A program made the position numbers and the translations under genes. The notes below the pieces were generated by a model, which was not told where the DNA came from, searched no databases, and saw only the letters and a program-made list of their open reading frames with translations. From Acidobacteria bacterium 28-1 (GTDB lineage Bacteria > Acidobacteriota > Blastocatellia > Pyrinomonadales > Pyrinomonadaceae): 64,000 bases of DNA. Where the stretch lies: the NCBI GenBank assembly GCA_002050365.1, contig MWYZ01000085.1, positions 1 through 64,000 of the forward strand, read 5' to 3'. How positions within the stretch are numbered: position 1 is the stretch's first letter; the number at the start of each line of letters is the position of its first letter. Below, in pieces: positions 42,930-51,083 of the stretch.

Positions 42930-44480
42930 TCATTTCCCATAATATAGAGGTATTTGACTGCCATCTTTACTAATTCGATAACCAATAGGCTCACTAAATT
43001 TTAATCCGAATCTTTCAAAGCCACGAACTTTTCCTAAAGGTGTTCCATTCTTTATAATTTCTTGACTAACTTTCTGCATTGTTGATTCATCTGAAAAAAC
43101 ATGTGCAGCTCCTTCATTTTTTATTAACTTTAATGATTCTGGAGTATTCGGAAGATGTTTTGGAACATGTTTGGTATCCAAAATTATTTTGCGAGAAATG
43201 CCAAGTGTTGTTCGGGGTAAGTTCAAACTCTGCGGAGATTCTGCGAGTATTAAAACCTTACCGACAACAATCGGTGCAATCACGCTTGCTGTCATTGTAA
43301 TCGCATCGCCTGCCTTGATGCCGTCGCCGTCGAGTTTGCCATTTATATCGCGGCGCATCATTTCGCTTCGGAAATCGTATTTTATCGCCGATGTCTCGAT
43401 GCGCGGAATTGGATTGCCTTTGTAATTCGGGTCGGTTTGCGCTGACAACTCGTCATACATCTCGCCGACTTTCGCCCGCCCAAAGTTTGGTTCGCTGCCG
43501 GTGCGCCGGCTGAAATTTGGAAACAAGACTGAATTAAACGCATCCGGCACGACGTTGACGGTCAAATCTACCGCTTTTCTGCCTGTTTCGTAGAAAAGTC
43601 CGCCGATGTCCGTTGCCAGATTAATGACTTCGGCGCGTCCTTTTTCCTGTGCTTGTGCGCCTTTCTCAAGTCCGGCTTGATAATCCTTGAGTTCGCCGCG
43701 CAGAATTGCCAGCGACTCATCGCTCATCTTCACCTTGAAAATGGTTTTGCCGTTGCCGCCCGCTTCGCCTGTCGGCACGGCTTCGATTTTCGCGCCTTTC
43801 TGTATCGCTCCGTCAATCAGCCGTTCGCCCAATACTTCGTCCCAATCTCCAACCAGATTTTGGTCAATAATGTATCGTTTGAACAGCAATTTCTGATTTT
43901 CCGCGTACTGCGTGTCGGCAAAGGCGACGGTTCTGCCTTCAGCCGAATAATCGGCGGGAATCTCCGCCGCCGGCACTTCGCGCCAGCCTTGCCAATCAAA
44001 TTCCGAAACATCGTCGGGTCGCGGTTTGCCTTTATTTTCCGGCACATCCGAAAGCCTGCCGCGCGCGCTCAGTTCAATCCATTTGCCTTCGTGCTGGTAA
44101 AATCGTTTGTCAAAAAGCGTCGTTCCCGCCGTGTCCGCGCCGTCCCGGTAAAATTCGGGATTGCCCGCCGCCTCGCCATTTTTCAGCCGCCACGTGCCGC
44201 CCGCTGTTTTGAACACCCGACTGTCGTCGGTCGGCGCGGGCGTTTTGACCGTTTCATCCGTTATTACCGGCTGTCGGTTATTCGGCAGTTTGAGTTTCAA
44301 CGACGCCGAATTGTCATAGCCTTTTTTCTCAACCGCCGATGTCAGCGGGTTGAAGTTTTGTGCATCGGTCAAAGTGTCGCCGGTTAAATTCTTCGTCTGA
44401 ACCGGCTCATCCAACTTATTTGCACCGAAATTGCCTAAATTGGACGGGTCAAAGCCTGATTTGATTTTTGGGTCACTCAT
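42930..44480 (-). CDS. Effector with exchangeable C-terminal toxin domain
   Basis: 516 aa, no signal peptide. Residues 1-90 are polar (MSDPKIKSGFDPSNLGNFGANK). About 90-290 is a mixed beta-rich region (GTWRLKNGEAAGNPEFYRDG, FDWQGWREVPAAEIPADY). Residues 339-393 are the junction segment, duplicated downstream. Residues 394-415 are hydrophobic. The C-terminal domain (430-516) reads DTKHVPKHLPNTPESLKLIKN, AAHVFSDESTMQKVSQEI, GFERFGLKFSEPIGYRISKDGSQIPLYYG, which I associate with a DUF6972-type domain of cyanobacterial toxins (memory only). The mode of action is unknown. ATG at 44480 has no ribosome site; a leaderless or alternative start is possible. Confidence 0.65.
   Translation of the reverse strand: MSDPKIKSGFDPSNLGNFGANKLDEPVQTKNLTGDTLTDAQNFNPLTSAVEKKGYDNSASLKLKLPNNRQPVITDETVKTPAPTDDSRVFKTAGGTWRLKNGEAAGNPEFYRDGADTAGTTLFDKRFYQHEGKWIELSARGRLSDVPENKGKPRPDDVSEFDWQGWREVPAAEIPADYSAEGRTVAFADTQYAENQKLLFKRYIIDQNLVGDWDEVLGERLIDGAIQKGAKIEAVPTGEAGGNGKTIFKVKMSDESLAILRGELKDYQAGLEKGAQAQEKGRAEVINLATDIGGLFYETGRKAVDLTVNVVPDAFNSVLFPNFSRRTGSEPNFGRAKVGEMYDELSAQTDPNYKGNPIPRIETSAIKYDFRSEMMRRDINGKLDGDGIKAGDAITMTASVIAPIVVGKVLILAESPQSLNLPRTTLGISRKIILDTKHVPKHLPNTPESLKLIKNEGAAHVFSDESTMQKVSQEIIKNGTPLGKVRGFERFGLKFSEPIGYRISKDGSQIPLYYGK
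43305..43466 (-). repeat. Direct repeat, copy 1 (in effector)
   Basis: Encodes GEMYDELSAQTDPNYKG to GDGIKAGD, residues 339-392, immediately before the toxin domain. It is matched by 42493-42654. Distance between copies is 812 bp and contains the toxin domain and immunity gene. Recombination between the copies would delete that cassette cleanly. Confidence 0.9.
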
Positions 44481-44585
44481 TATAGTCGTCAGAAATCCAA
44501 AAATGTTTCCCGCGTTTTTTCAAAAAAGATAAAAATTTTCAAAAAATGTTGAAAAAACGCGGAATTTGCAATTTTATTCGTTATC

Positions 44586-44616
44586 AAAACCTCCGCGCTT
44601 CTGACGCGGAGGTTTT
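44586..44616 (-). terminator. Rho-independent terminator of the DUF1521 gene
   Basis: AAAACCTCCGCG pairs with CGCGGAGGTTTT over a 7-nt loop. Read on the minus strand it follows the DUF1521 stop by about 15 bp and precedes the second effector, so the two have separate transcripts. Confidence 0.8.
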
Positions 44617-44628
44617 AATGACAAAATT

Positions 44629-45666
44629 TTAGGCATACAACGTGCGATTGCGCGAGACGTTCATTCCGTCGCTCATACTCGAGAGCCGCGCTAACATATT
44701 GAACATTTGACCCAACATTCGAAACGCATTGCGCACTTGGTTTTGATGCTGCCCGCGGTCGTAGCCGAAATTCGTCCGGTCATTGCCGGAATTGGATTGC
44801 CCGTTGCGCGATAATCCGTCATAATACGGATTTGAGCCTAAGCTGTTCGGTTTCCAGGAGTTATTCCAATTGCCGGTTAGGCTGTTGACAAATTGACCGA
44901 GTTGTTTCACCCAATCTTGTTCATTGCCCGCGACGGGTTTGGTGTTTCCAGCCGCCAAATTGTTTCCGAGTTGGAACGAATCGCCGCCGTTATTGCTTCC
45001 GGTAATTTCGCGTCCCTGAAGAGACCAGTCGTCGGTTTCATTGCCCATCACGAAAACATCGCCCGCAAAACTATTGGCGTGCGCGTAACCGTCTTGCGTC
45101 ACTTCTCCAACCACGCCTTTACCCTTGTCAATACCGGACACGGTTACGCGGTCGTTGCCGCTGATAATTTCCAGACCGGAAGTAACCGTCATTCCTTTGT
45201 CGCCGTATGGCGCGGTGTTGACGTTGACTTTTGTTCCGTCGCCAAGGACGAAAGTTGAATTACGTTTAAAATCCCATTTTCCGCCATCGCCTTCCGCGAC
45301 GTGCGGGTCGCCCCAAACTCGGGTTTCCTTACCGTCGGGTCCGGTTATCTTCCATTCAAACTGTCCGGTTGCTTCGATTTTATAACCGCCCGGCGTGGTA
45401 ATCACGCCGCCGTCGGTCGTCAAACTGCCCAATGGATGCACACCGTCATCCGGCTGCGGCGGCAAACAGCAGCCGCCCTGCCTGATTCCCGGTTGATTTT
45501 GAAATTGGTTGCTGCCGAGTGTGTCGAACAATTTACCGAAATCGGTAAAGATGTCCGACAAAATATCCTTTACGTCACTCATCGCCCCCGAATTGAAGTT
45601 GGCGAAAAAATCCGGTTTAATGCCAGTTGCATTAGAATTGAAAAAATTAAAATTTACGTCTCCCAT
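44629..45666 (-). CDS. DUF1521 protein with NopE-type self-cleavage motif
   Basis: 345 aa, no signal peptide. The N-terminal about 60 residues are Asn/Phe/Asp-rich (DVNFNFFNSNATGIKPDFF, DVKDILSDIFTDFGKLFDTLG). The DUF1521 domain (about 90-245) has YKIEATGQFEWKITGPDGKETRVWGDPHVAEGDGG, NSTFVLGDGTKVNVNTAPYG, TSGLEIISGNDRVTVSGID. In Bradyrhizobium NopE1, a type III effector, this domain cleaves itself between Asp and Pro of a GDPH motif when calcium is present; here that bond is Asp120-Pro121. The C-terminal third is Asn/Gly-rich with a helical end. AAGGAG ribosome site; candidate sigma-28 promoter upstream. Likely a secreted protein of the same machine. Confidence 0.8.
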   Translation of the reverse strand: MGDVNFNFFNSNATGIKPDFFANFNSGAMSDVKDILSDIFTDFGKLFDTLGSNQFQNQPGIRQGGCCLPPQPDDGVHPLGSLTTDGGVITTPGGYKIEATGQFEWKITGPDGKETRVWGDPHVAEGDGGKWDFKRNSTFVLGDGTKVNVNTAPYGDKGMTVTSGLEIISGNDRVTVSGIDKGKGVVGEVTQDGYAHANSFAGDVFVMGNETDDWSLQGREITGSNNGGDSFQLGNNLAAGNTKPVAGNEQDWVKQLGQFVNSLTGNWNNSWKPNSLGSNPYYDGLSRNGQSNSGNDRTNFGYDRGQHQNQVRNAFRMLGQMFNMLARLSSMSDGMNVSRNRTLYA

Positions 45667-45768
45667 CTTGATTATCTCCTTAAAGTTTGTTTATTTTAAC
45701 AGCTTGGTTGGTCGGCAATTAAATCATTATATTAAATTTGCCAAGTCAATTTGTCGCTTCTGATAAGA

Positions 45769-45795
45769 TTATCGGCAAATTTTCGGAAATGTTTC
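45769..45795 (-). promoter_or_regulatory. Candidate sigma-28 (FliA/WhiG) promoter
   Basis: On the minus strand, GAAA (45795-45792), a 15-nt spacer, and GCCGATAA (45776-45769). The flagellar sigma consensus is TAAA-N15-GCCGATAA, so the -10 is exact and the -35 has one change. The start site would be about 95 nt upstream of the DUF1521 ATG. A FliA/WhiG-type sigma factor gene is immediately adjacent (ends at 45841). The start of GGAAACATTT is shared with the region upstream of the second effector. Confidence 0.65.
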
Positions 45796-45840
45796 CTGAA
45801 AAAAGAAATTTTTATAGATTTTTTTTCGAAATTTTTGTTT

Positions 45841-46566
45841 TCACTCGGGTAAGATACCGATTAAAACCAATTTCTGGCGCAGACGGTTGATGGCTTTCGA
45901 GTGCAGACGGGAAACCCAGGATTTGTTCACGCCCATTTTTTTTGCCAGCTCCGTGGTCGAAAGGTGTGCGAAATATAATGACTCGATTATCTCGTGTTCT
46001 TTTTCGGGAAGATCCCGAACGGTTTGAAGGACGAGATTGACAGTTTCTTGAAATTCGATGGCAACGTTCGGCAAATCGCGCGTGTCGGGAACGTCAGGCG
46101 CGTTTTCCTGACTGAGAGAAAGTAGATAAGCCGGAATCAAAGAATCAACGAGCTTTGAAATGCTTTGAATTTCGTCGTCAACGCCGTCAACCGAGTTTTC
46201 CGTATGGTCGTCGGCGGCGGTTTGAATCAAATCGTTGAGAACCGCTTCGCGGCGCACCCAATCGTCGTTCGGCGTGCGCGTCAAAATTCCCATTTGGCGC
46301 AAACCGTCAAACACCGCACCTTTGATTCGATAATGCGAAAACGTCGTGAACGAAATGTTGCGGCGCGGGTCGTAGCGGTCGGCGGCTTCGAGCAGTCCAA
46401 TCATTCCGTAACCGACAAGTTCCTCAAAATCTACCCGCATCGGAAATGATTGGGAAACTTGTTTGGCAATCGAAAAAACATACGGACGATAACGTTCGAC
46501 GAGTTCTTCGCGGTCAATCAATGCCTGCGCCGCGGAATATAAATAGTCGGGAGTTTGTTCAGCCAC
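45841..46566 (-). CDS. fliA: FliA/WhiG-type sigma factor (sigma-28)
   Basis: 241 aa. Region 2 (RYRPYVFSIAKQVSQSFPMRVDFEELVGYGMIGLLEAADRYDPRRNISFTTFSHYRIKGAVFDGLRQMGILTR) is characteristic of FliA/WhiG; region 4 ends LSTTELAKKMGVNKSWVSRLHSKAINRLRQKL. Such factors drive late flagellar genes or sporulation genes; in this window the neighbours are secretion-related, so it may serve the effector genes. The promoter at 45769 fits its consensus. It is divergent from the FliJ-like gene. Confidence 0.9.
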   Translation of the reverse strand: MAEQTPDYLYSAAQALIDREELVERYRPYVFSIAKQVSQSFPMRVDFEELVGYGMIGLLEAADRYDPRRNISFTTFSHYRIKGAVFDGLRQMGILTRTPNDDWVRREAVLNDLIQTAADDHTENSVDGVDDEIQSISKLVDSLIPAYLLSLSQENAPDVPDTRDLPNVAIEFQETVNLVLQTVRDLPEKEHEIIESLYFAHLSTTELAKKMGVNKSWVSRLHSKAINRLRQKLVLIGILPE

Positions 46567-46797
46567 AATTTTTTGAAGACTATTTTACAGCAATTTATTA
46601 TTTGCTTAATTGTCATAAAAAGCAAAAAATCTGAAATAAGTCTTCAAATTGAAGTTTTTAAAAGTCTTAATCAAATTAAAAAGACTTACTCAAGCGGAAA
46701 TTTGCAAATAAATTAACATCAAAAAAACATCTGTTTGTATTATGATAACAAAAAATTAAACTTACGGAACGAGTGTTTTCATCGTCTAAAAGACATT
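46567..46797. other. Divergent promoter region of sigma factor and FliJ-like gene
   Basis: 231 bp, very AT-rich. AAGTCTTAATC and AAGACTT (about 46667-46687) form a short hairpin, with two further AAGTCTTC/GAAGACT copies upstream (46575 and 46639). These could be operator sites; function unknown. Confidence 0.4.
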
Positions 46798-47289
46798 ATG
46801 CCACCGAAAAAATATCGTTTGCAGACAGTTTTGGATATTCGCGCCTCCGCCAAAGACGAAGCGGCGCGACAAGTCGCTTTGAGGTATGAACGATTAGCCC
46901 AAGCTGAAGAAGAACTAAACCGGCGGCAATTGAATTTGCAAACTTGTTATGAACGACAAAATCAAGCGCAAACGGCGATGCTCGAAGATTTAAACAAAGT
47001 CAGTCAGGCTAAAAACATCCTGGCGCATAAAAATTATTTGCGCGATTTGAGAAACCTAGAAGCCGAACTGCAAACGGCGGTTGAAGAGCAGAAACAAGCG
47101 GTTGCCAAAGCCGAAGCGGAAGTCGAGTCGGCGCGTGAGAAACTCGTCGAAGCGGCACGCGAGCTAAAGGCGATCGAGGTTCACAAAACAAATTGGCAAA
47201 GTGCCGAAAGTGCCGTCAGCCGTCGCCGCGAGCAAAAGCTGAGCGACGAAATCGGGTCAATTCTGCACGGATTGCGCGGGAAATCCTGA
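46798..47289 (+). CDS. FliJ/SctO-like export stalk protein
   Basis: 163 aa, almost entirely two long helices: PPKKYRLQTVLDIRASAKDEAARQVALRYERLAQAEEELNRRQ, then AELQTAVEEQKQAVAKAEAEVESAREKLVEAARELKAIEVHKTNWQSAESAVSRRREQKLSDEIG. The FliJ pattern (KF.LQ.VL at the start; E.hk..W......rrE.K.LDEia near the end) is well preserved. FliJ/SctO connects the export ATPase to the gate in flagellar and injectisome type III systems. ATG at 46798 used instead of the frame start at 46735, since the N-terminal KKYRLQTVL is the family start. The ATPase gene (fliI/sctN) is not in the window. Confidence 0.8.
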   Translation: MPPKKYRLQTVLDIRASAKDEAARQVALRYERLAQAEEELNRRQLNLQTCYERQNQAQTAMLEDLNKVSQAKNILAHKNYLRDLRNLEAELQTAVEEQKQAVAKAEAEVESAREKLVEAARELKAIEVHKTNWQSAESAVSRRREQKLSDEIGSILHGLRGKS

Positions 47290-47431
47290 GAAGACGAAAA
47301 ATTTCCCTTGTGTCGCGCGGAGTGTTATAATCGAAAGCAATAGAAAAATTTCGCCGGGTGCTTTCGCTGGTTGCCAATGAAGATTTTACTCGATTGATTT
47401 TTGGGAAACTTATAACTAGAAAGCTAATTTT

Positions 47432-48430
47432 ATGTCGGAAAAAACGGCTCAAGCACTAGAAATTTCATCCGCCGTCAAATCGGTCGAAGAATCGCGCGTT
47501 TTGCCGCTGGCGATTGCCGGGCTGATTTGTTTTGCAATTTCTGTAATGCTCGGCTGTGGCGCATGGTATTTGTTCGGCTCACATAATGACAGTAAAATTG
47601 AACAACCTATTGTTGCCGACTTGCAAAAGACTAATGTTTCTGTTTTTGAAGCTAAGCCGACACCGACGGAAACTTTCGCGCCGACTCCGGCATCGGAAAT
47701 ATCCGGGCAACTTGAGGCGAATCAAACTGAAACAAATCAACCTGAAATCGAAGGCATCGTCAAAGTCGAAGGCGGTGAGATTGTCACCGGCGGCGATGCC
47801 AACCGTCCATTGAAGCGGTCAATAATCAATGATTTTGCGATTGCCGAAACGGAAGTTACAAATGCTCAATATGCCGAATTCGTCAAAGAAACCAATCGCG
47901 CTGCCCCACTTGGCTGGAAAGGGGACAAATTTCCCGACGGGCAAGAAAATTATCCGGTAACGAATATTTCTTGGCGCGATGCCGATGCGTTTTGCAGATG
48001 GCTGGCAAAAAAGCTCGATGCCGAAGTCAGACTGCCGACCGAAGCGGAATGGGAACTAGCCGCAACCGGTCGCGCCGGCAAAAAATATCCGTGGGGCGAC
48101 GGGTGGAACAAAGAAGCTGCCAATTCGCAGGAGAGCGGCGGTAAAATTTCGGCGGTAAAAAGTTTTGCGCTAAATCGTTCGCCATCGGGCGCGTTTGATA
48201 TGGTCGGAAATGTTTGGGAATGGACGCAGGATAAAGTGACCGATAAAAACGGCGCAACCGATGAACAGGTCGAGCAAGCATTGAAAGGCGGAGAGATTTT
48301 GCGCGTTGTCAAAGGCGGCTCAGCAGGAGAAACGGCTTCCCAAATTTCCGCTCAGGCACGATATCAAATCCCTGAAACGACTAAAGTTCCGACGGTCGGT
48401 TTTCGTTATGTCGTCGTGCGGAAACAATAA
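47432..48430 (+). CDS. Membrane-anchored SUMF1/FGE-domain protein
   Basis: 332 aa. One transmembrane helix (about 21-48: RVLPLAIAGLICFAISVMLGCGAWYLF), then a Thr/Pro-rich linker. The formylglycine-generating-enzyme-like fold (about 108-330) has DFAIAETEVTNAQYAEFVKETN, YPVTNISWRDADAFCRWLAKKL, RLPTEAEWELAATG, YPWGDGW, GAFDMVGNVWEWTQDK, VVKGGS and VGFRYVVVRKQ. The active cysteines of true FGE near the C-terminus are not seen, so this is likely a binding domain. Topology suggests the domain faces the periplasm. It lies between FliJ-like and TPR genes. Confidence 0.85.
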   Translation: MSEKTAQALEISSAVKSVEESRVLPLAIAGLICFAISVMLGCGAWYLFGSHNDSKIEQPIVADLQKTNVSVFEAKPTPTETFAPTPASEISGQLEANQTETNQPEIEGIVKVEGGEIVTGGDANRPLKRSIINDFAIAETEVTNAQYAEFVKETNRAAPLGWKGDKFPDGQENYPVTNISWRDADAFCRWLAKKLDAEVRLPTEAEWELAATGRAGKKYPWGDGWNKEAANSQESGGKISAVKSFALNRSPSGAFDMVGNVWEWTQDKVTDKNGATDEQVEQALKGGEILRVVKGGSAGETASQISAQARYQIPETTKVPTVGFRYVVVRKQ

Positions 48431-48507
48431 AAATGCCCTTGTATTGCCGAAAGTTTGTTGACGAAAATTGAAAGAGAGAAAAAGTTAAGGAAGAAAATTA
48501 TTTAATA

Positions 48508-49953
48508 ATGAATAAGATTTTAATAAATTCAAAAGTTAATCAAAAATCAACTCAATTTTTTACGACTGCGGCATTTTTCTTACTGTTTGCAGTATTTTCC
48601 ATTAATCTACGAGCCGCTCATTTGATGCAGGATGATTTGCGTAAGACAGTCTACGGTCCTAAAAAACCAAAGCTCCAACCGGCAAAAACCCCCGCCGGTC
48701 AAAACATAAAAACAAAAAAAACGTTTGCTCCGAAAACAATAACACCTTCTAGAAGAGCGACTGCTCCGAAAACAATAATACCTACGCGAAAAGTGAGGAC
48801 TCTGAAAAAACCTTGGACAAATTCTTCCATTCGTGAATTAGTAAACGTCACTTTTACTGCGCAACAGCCGTACGCGGAGATTTGGTTAAACGAAAAAAAC
48901 GTCGGGCTAACCGATAAAAATTCGGTATTTTCAAAAAAATTATCTCCGAATACTTATCGCGCGATGGTAAAAAAGGGTAATCAAGTCGTCTTTCCTCCCA
49001 AGCTAATCAATGTTTCCGCCAAGCAAACCGATTTCAAATTATTTAATGAAACGGCTGTCAATAAAACTCTCGAATCGAAAACTGTAATTATCGTGCCGTT
49101 GCAACCGAAAAAATCCAGCGACGAATCAACGGATAAAGAAGCCAGCGCAAAAGTCAGGGAAATTTTAGAGAATTACGCCGACCCTTCAAAAACCGATTTA
49201 GTCAGCAGAGAAGACTGGGAACTTGTTTTCAAATCCGCGCAACTCGGACATTTGCAAGATTTTACGGCTGTTCAAATGGAAGCTCAACGCTGGTTTGCTT
49301 CAGGTCAAATCGAGCTTGCCAATCAAAATTATAATTATGCTTTTGCGGCTTTCAAAAAATCAATCGAATTTATGCCGAAATCGGCTTTGCCGTTTTACGG
49401 ATTAGGCAACACCTATCTCGCCGACAATCAACCGGCGGAAGCCTTGAAAACCCTACAAAAAGCCATTCGAATTGACCCGAAAATGGCGATGGCTTACAAA
49501 AAAATCGGTGACGCCCAGAGATTGTTGAAGAATAAGAAGGAAGCGATCGTTGCTTATAAAAATGCGATTCAACTCGGCTATACCGCGCCGGAAACACGCT
49601 ATTGGTTGGGAGTCACGCTGCTGGAAAACGAGCGCACCAAAGAAGGTCTCCAACAATTAAAAGAGTTGGCGGAATCCGCTCCGACGGCGGAAATTTATGT
49701 TGCTATGGGCGATGCTTACGGGCAGCTTAAACAAAATGTCAGCGCCGTCGAGTTTTACCGCAAAGCAATCGAGAGCAAGCCGGATTTAGCCGTTGCTTAT
49801 TTCAAACTCGGCAGCATCTATCTCAATGAACGCGAATACCCGAAAGCCAAGGAGGCTTTAGAAAAAGCGGTCGAGCTTGACCCGGACGGTAAAACTTTTA
49901 ACCGTTCGGATGCCAAGAAAAAAGCTCGTGAAGCAACCTCAAAAATAAAATAA
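48508..49953 (+). CDS. Secreted TPR protein with N-terminal beta domain
   Basis: 481 aa. N-terminal signal-type helix (TTAAFFLLFAVFSINLRA), then a Lys/Pro-rich segment. A PEGA-like beta domain (VNVTFTAQQPYAEIWLNEKNVGLTDKNSVFSKKLSPNTYRAMVKKGNQVV) is at about 110-170. C-terminal tetratricopeptide repeats run from about 255 to 470 (ANQNYNYAFAAFKKSIEFMPKSALPFYGLGNTYLADNQPAEALKTLQKAIRIDPK and following). This is a periplasmic scaffolding-type protein. Possibly a pilotin- or envelope-associated part of the export locus; only position supports that. Confidence 0.8.
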   Translation: MNKILINSKVNQKSTQFFTTAAFFLLFAVFSINLRAAHLMQDDLRKTVYGPKKPKLQPAKTPAGQNIKTKKTFAPKTITPSRRATAPKTIIPTRKVRTLKKPWTNSSIRELVNVTFTAQQPYAEIWLNEKNVGLTDKNSVFSKKLSPNTYRAMVKKGNQVVFPPKLINVSAKQTDFKLFNETAVNKTLESKTVIIVPLQPKKSSDESTDKEASAKVREILENYADPSKTDLVSREDWELVFKSAQLGHLQDFTAVQMEAQRWFASGQIELANQNYNYAFAAFKKSIEFMPKSALPFYGLGNTYLADNQPAEALKTLQKAIRIDPKMAMAYKKIGDAQRLLKNKKEAIVAYKNAIQLGYTAPETRYWLGVTLLENERTKEGLQQLKELAESAPTAEIYVAMGDAYGQLKQNVSAVEFYRKAIESKPDLAVAYFKLGSIYLNEREYPKAKEALEKAVELDPDGKTFNRSDAKKKAREATSKIK

Positions 49954-49991
49954 TTTTCTGATTTTTTAAATTACGATTAAGGCGGAATAAT

Positions 49992-50810
49992 ATGAAAATA
50001 GAATCGTCAAAGACAACTCAAGCTGAAAAAAGGATCGCGCCGAACGATAAGCCTGAAACGACTTTTCGCTCGCTGTTTAATCCGGCGGAAAAACTCGATT
50101 CTCCGCCGCCGACCGGCGGATTTGCAAAAGTTCTGGAAGAGACGCGAAACCAAAACGCAAAAGATAAAGATTCTCTCTCCGAGCGGAAGACCGACCGCTC
50201 CGGGCAAAATTCGGAAACTGCCGAAGCAAAAAAAGACGAAGAAACTGGCAAAAATGTTTCGAATCGAGAAAAGTTAGAAGAAAAAAATAAAAAGCACGAC
50301 GGTGATAAAGAGCGATCGGACGAGCAAGACAAAGATTCGGCTTTTGCCTTACCGGGTATTCAAACCGCGATGAAATCTGCGTCGGAGATTGCAGTTCCGG
50401 CAGCGCGGTCTATCCTGCACGTTGCCGATTTGGAACGAATCGTCTCATTGATTCGCACACAAAATCTCAAAAACGCCGAACAAGTCGTCATCGCCTTGAA
50501 ACATTCGGTTTTGGAAGGTCTGCAAATTAAACTGACGATTGATGAAAACGGGACGCTAAAAGCAGAATTTTTAGCCTTAAACGAACAAATAAAAAACCAG
50601 CTAAATGCGCGAAAACAAGAAATCACACAAATTTTTCGTGAACGTGGCGTCAAGTTGTCAGACCTAAACGTTCAACAAGGGTCTGAATTTGCGCGTCCGA
50701 CAAATCATTCTGAAGCCAACTTTCGGTCTGACAAAACTTCTAATGGTGAAACAGCTGATGGAGCGGCGGAGACAGACGACTCCGGTAATCAAACTTCATA
50801 CCGAATCTAA
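49992..50810 (+). CDS. FliK/SctP-like hook- or needle-length protein
   Basis: 272 aa. The N-terminal half is charged and disordered (KIESSKTTQAEKRIAPNDKPET to KKHDGDKERSDEQDKDS). The C-terminal part (about 150-235) reads SIRTQNLKN-like helix, VVIALKHSVLEGLQIKLTIDENGTLKAEFLALNEQIKNQLNARKQEITQIFRERGVKLSDLNVQ, which has the order of the FliK C-terminal domain (PF02120: a strand-rich L.V.L..e.g.l...f.... then a helix ending R..L...G..l..v.V). Such proteins set hook or needle length and switch substrate specificity. Co-directional with FliJ-like, SUMF1 and TPR genes. Confidence 0.65.
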   Translation: MKIESSKTTQAEKRIAPNDKPETTFRSLFNPAEKLDSPPPTGGFAKVLEETRNQNAKDKDSLSERKTDRSGQNSETAEAKKDEETGKNVSNREKLEEKNKKHDGDKERSDEQDKDSAFALPGIQTAMKSASEIAVPAARSILHVADLERIVSLIRTQNLKNAEQVVIALKHSVLEGLQIKLTIDENGTLKAEFLALNEQIKNQLNARKQEITQIFRERGVKLSDLNVQQGSEFARPTNHSEANFRSDKTSNGETADGAAETDDSGNQTSYRI

Positions 50811-51083
50811 ATTATTCGGCGCAATCACACTGCTATACCAAAAAACTTTGCGCGTATTACGAAATTTTTGCACGAGAAAAATTTACCAACAATTGTAGTT
50901 GCGACAGAATCGTTTTCGAGCTAATGTCTTGTCAACCGTGCGCGGGTTAATTTTTGCAAAGAGTTTTACGAGCCTGAATGTATTAAAATAATTTCCGTCG
51001 AAAATGTTACCAATGCGATTGAGAAAGTTTTGTCGAATGAAGTTTTAATCGATGAAACGACGGCGAAAAGCTAAACTGACGAT
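50811..51083. other. Spacer with a short protein remnant
   Basis: From 50952 to a TAA at 51074, one frame reads FCKEFYEPECIKIISVENVTNAIEKVLSNEVLIDETTAKS. It has no start and no upstream continuation in frame that I trust, so I regard it as the 3' scrap of a deleted gene. The family is not recognised. Nothing else seen. Confidence 0.4.

Noticed and set aside
43653..44387. 244-codon plus-strand open frame opposite the second effector
   Set aside because: Antisense to a coherent protein; Arg/Phe/Ala-rich shadow without a ribosome site.
49992..50810. Reading the FliJ/FliK/FliA genes as an ordinary flagellar cluster
   Set aside because: Not excluded, but no flagellin, hook, basal-body or fliI gene is present, while chaperone, DUF1521 and toxin-immunity genes are; kept as an alternative.
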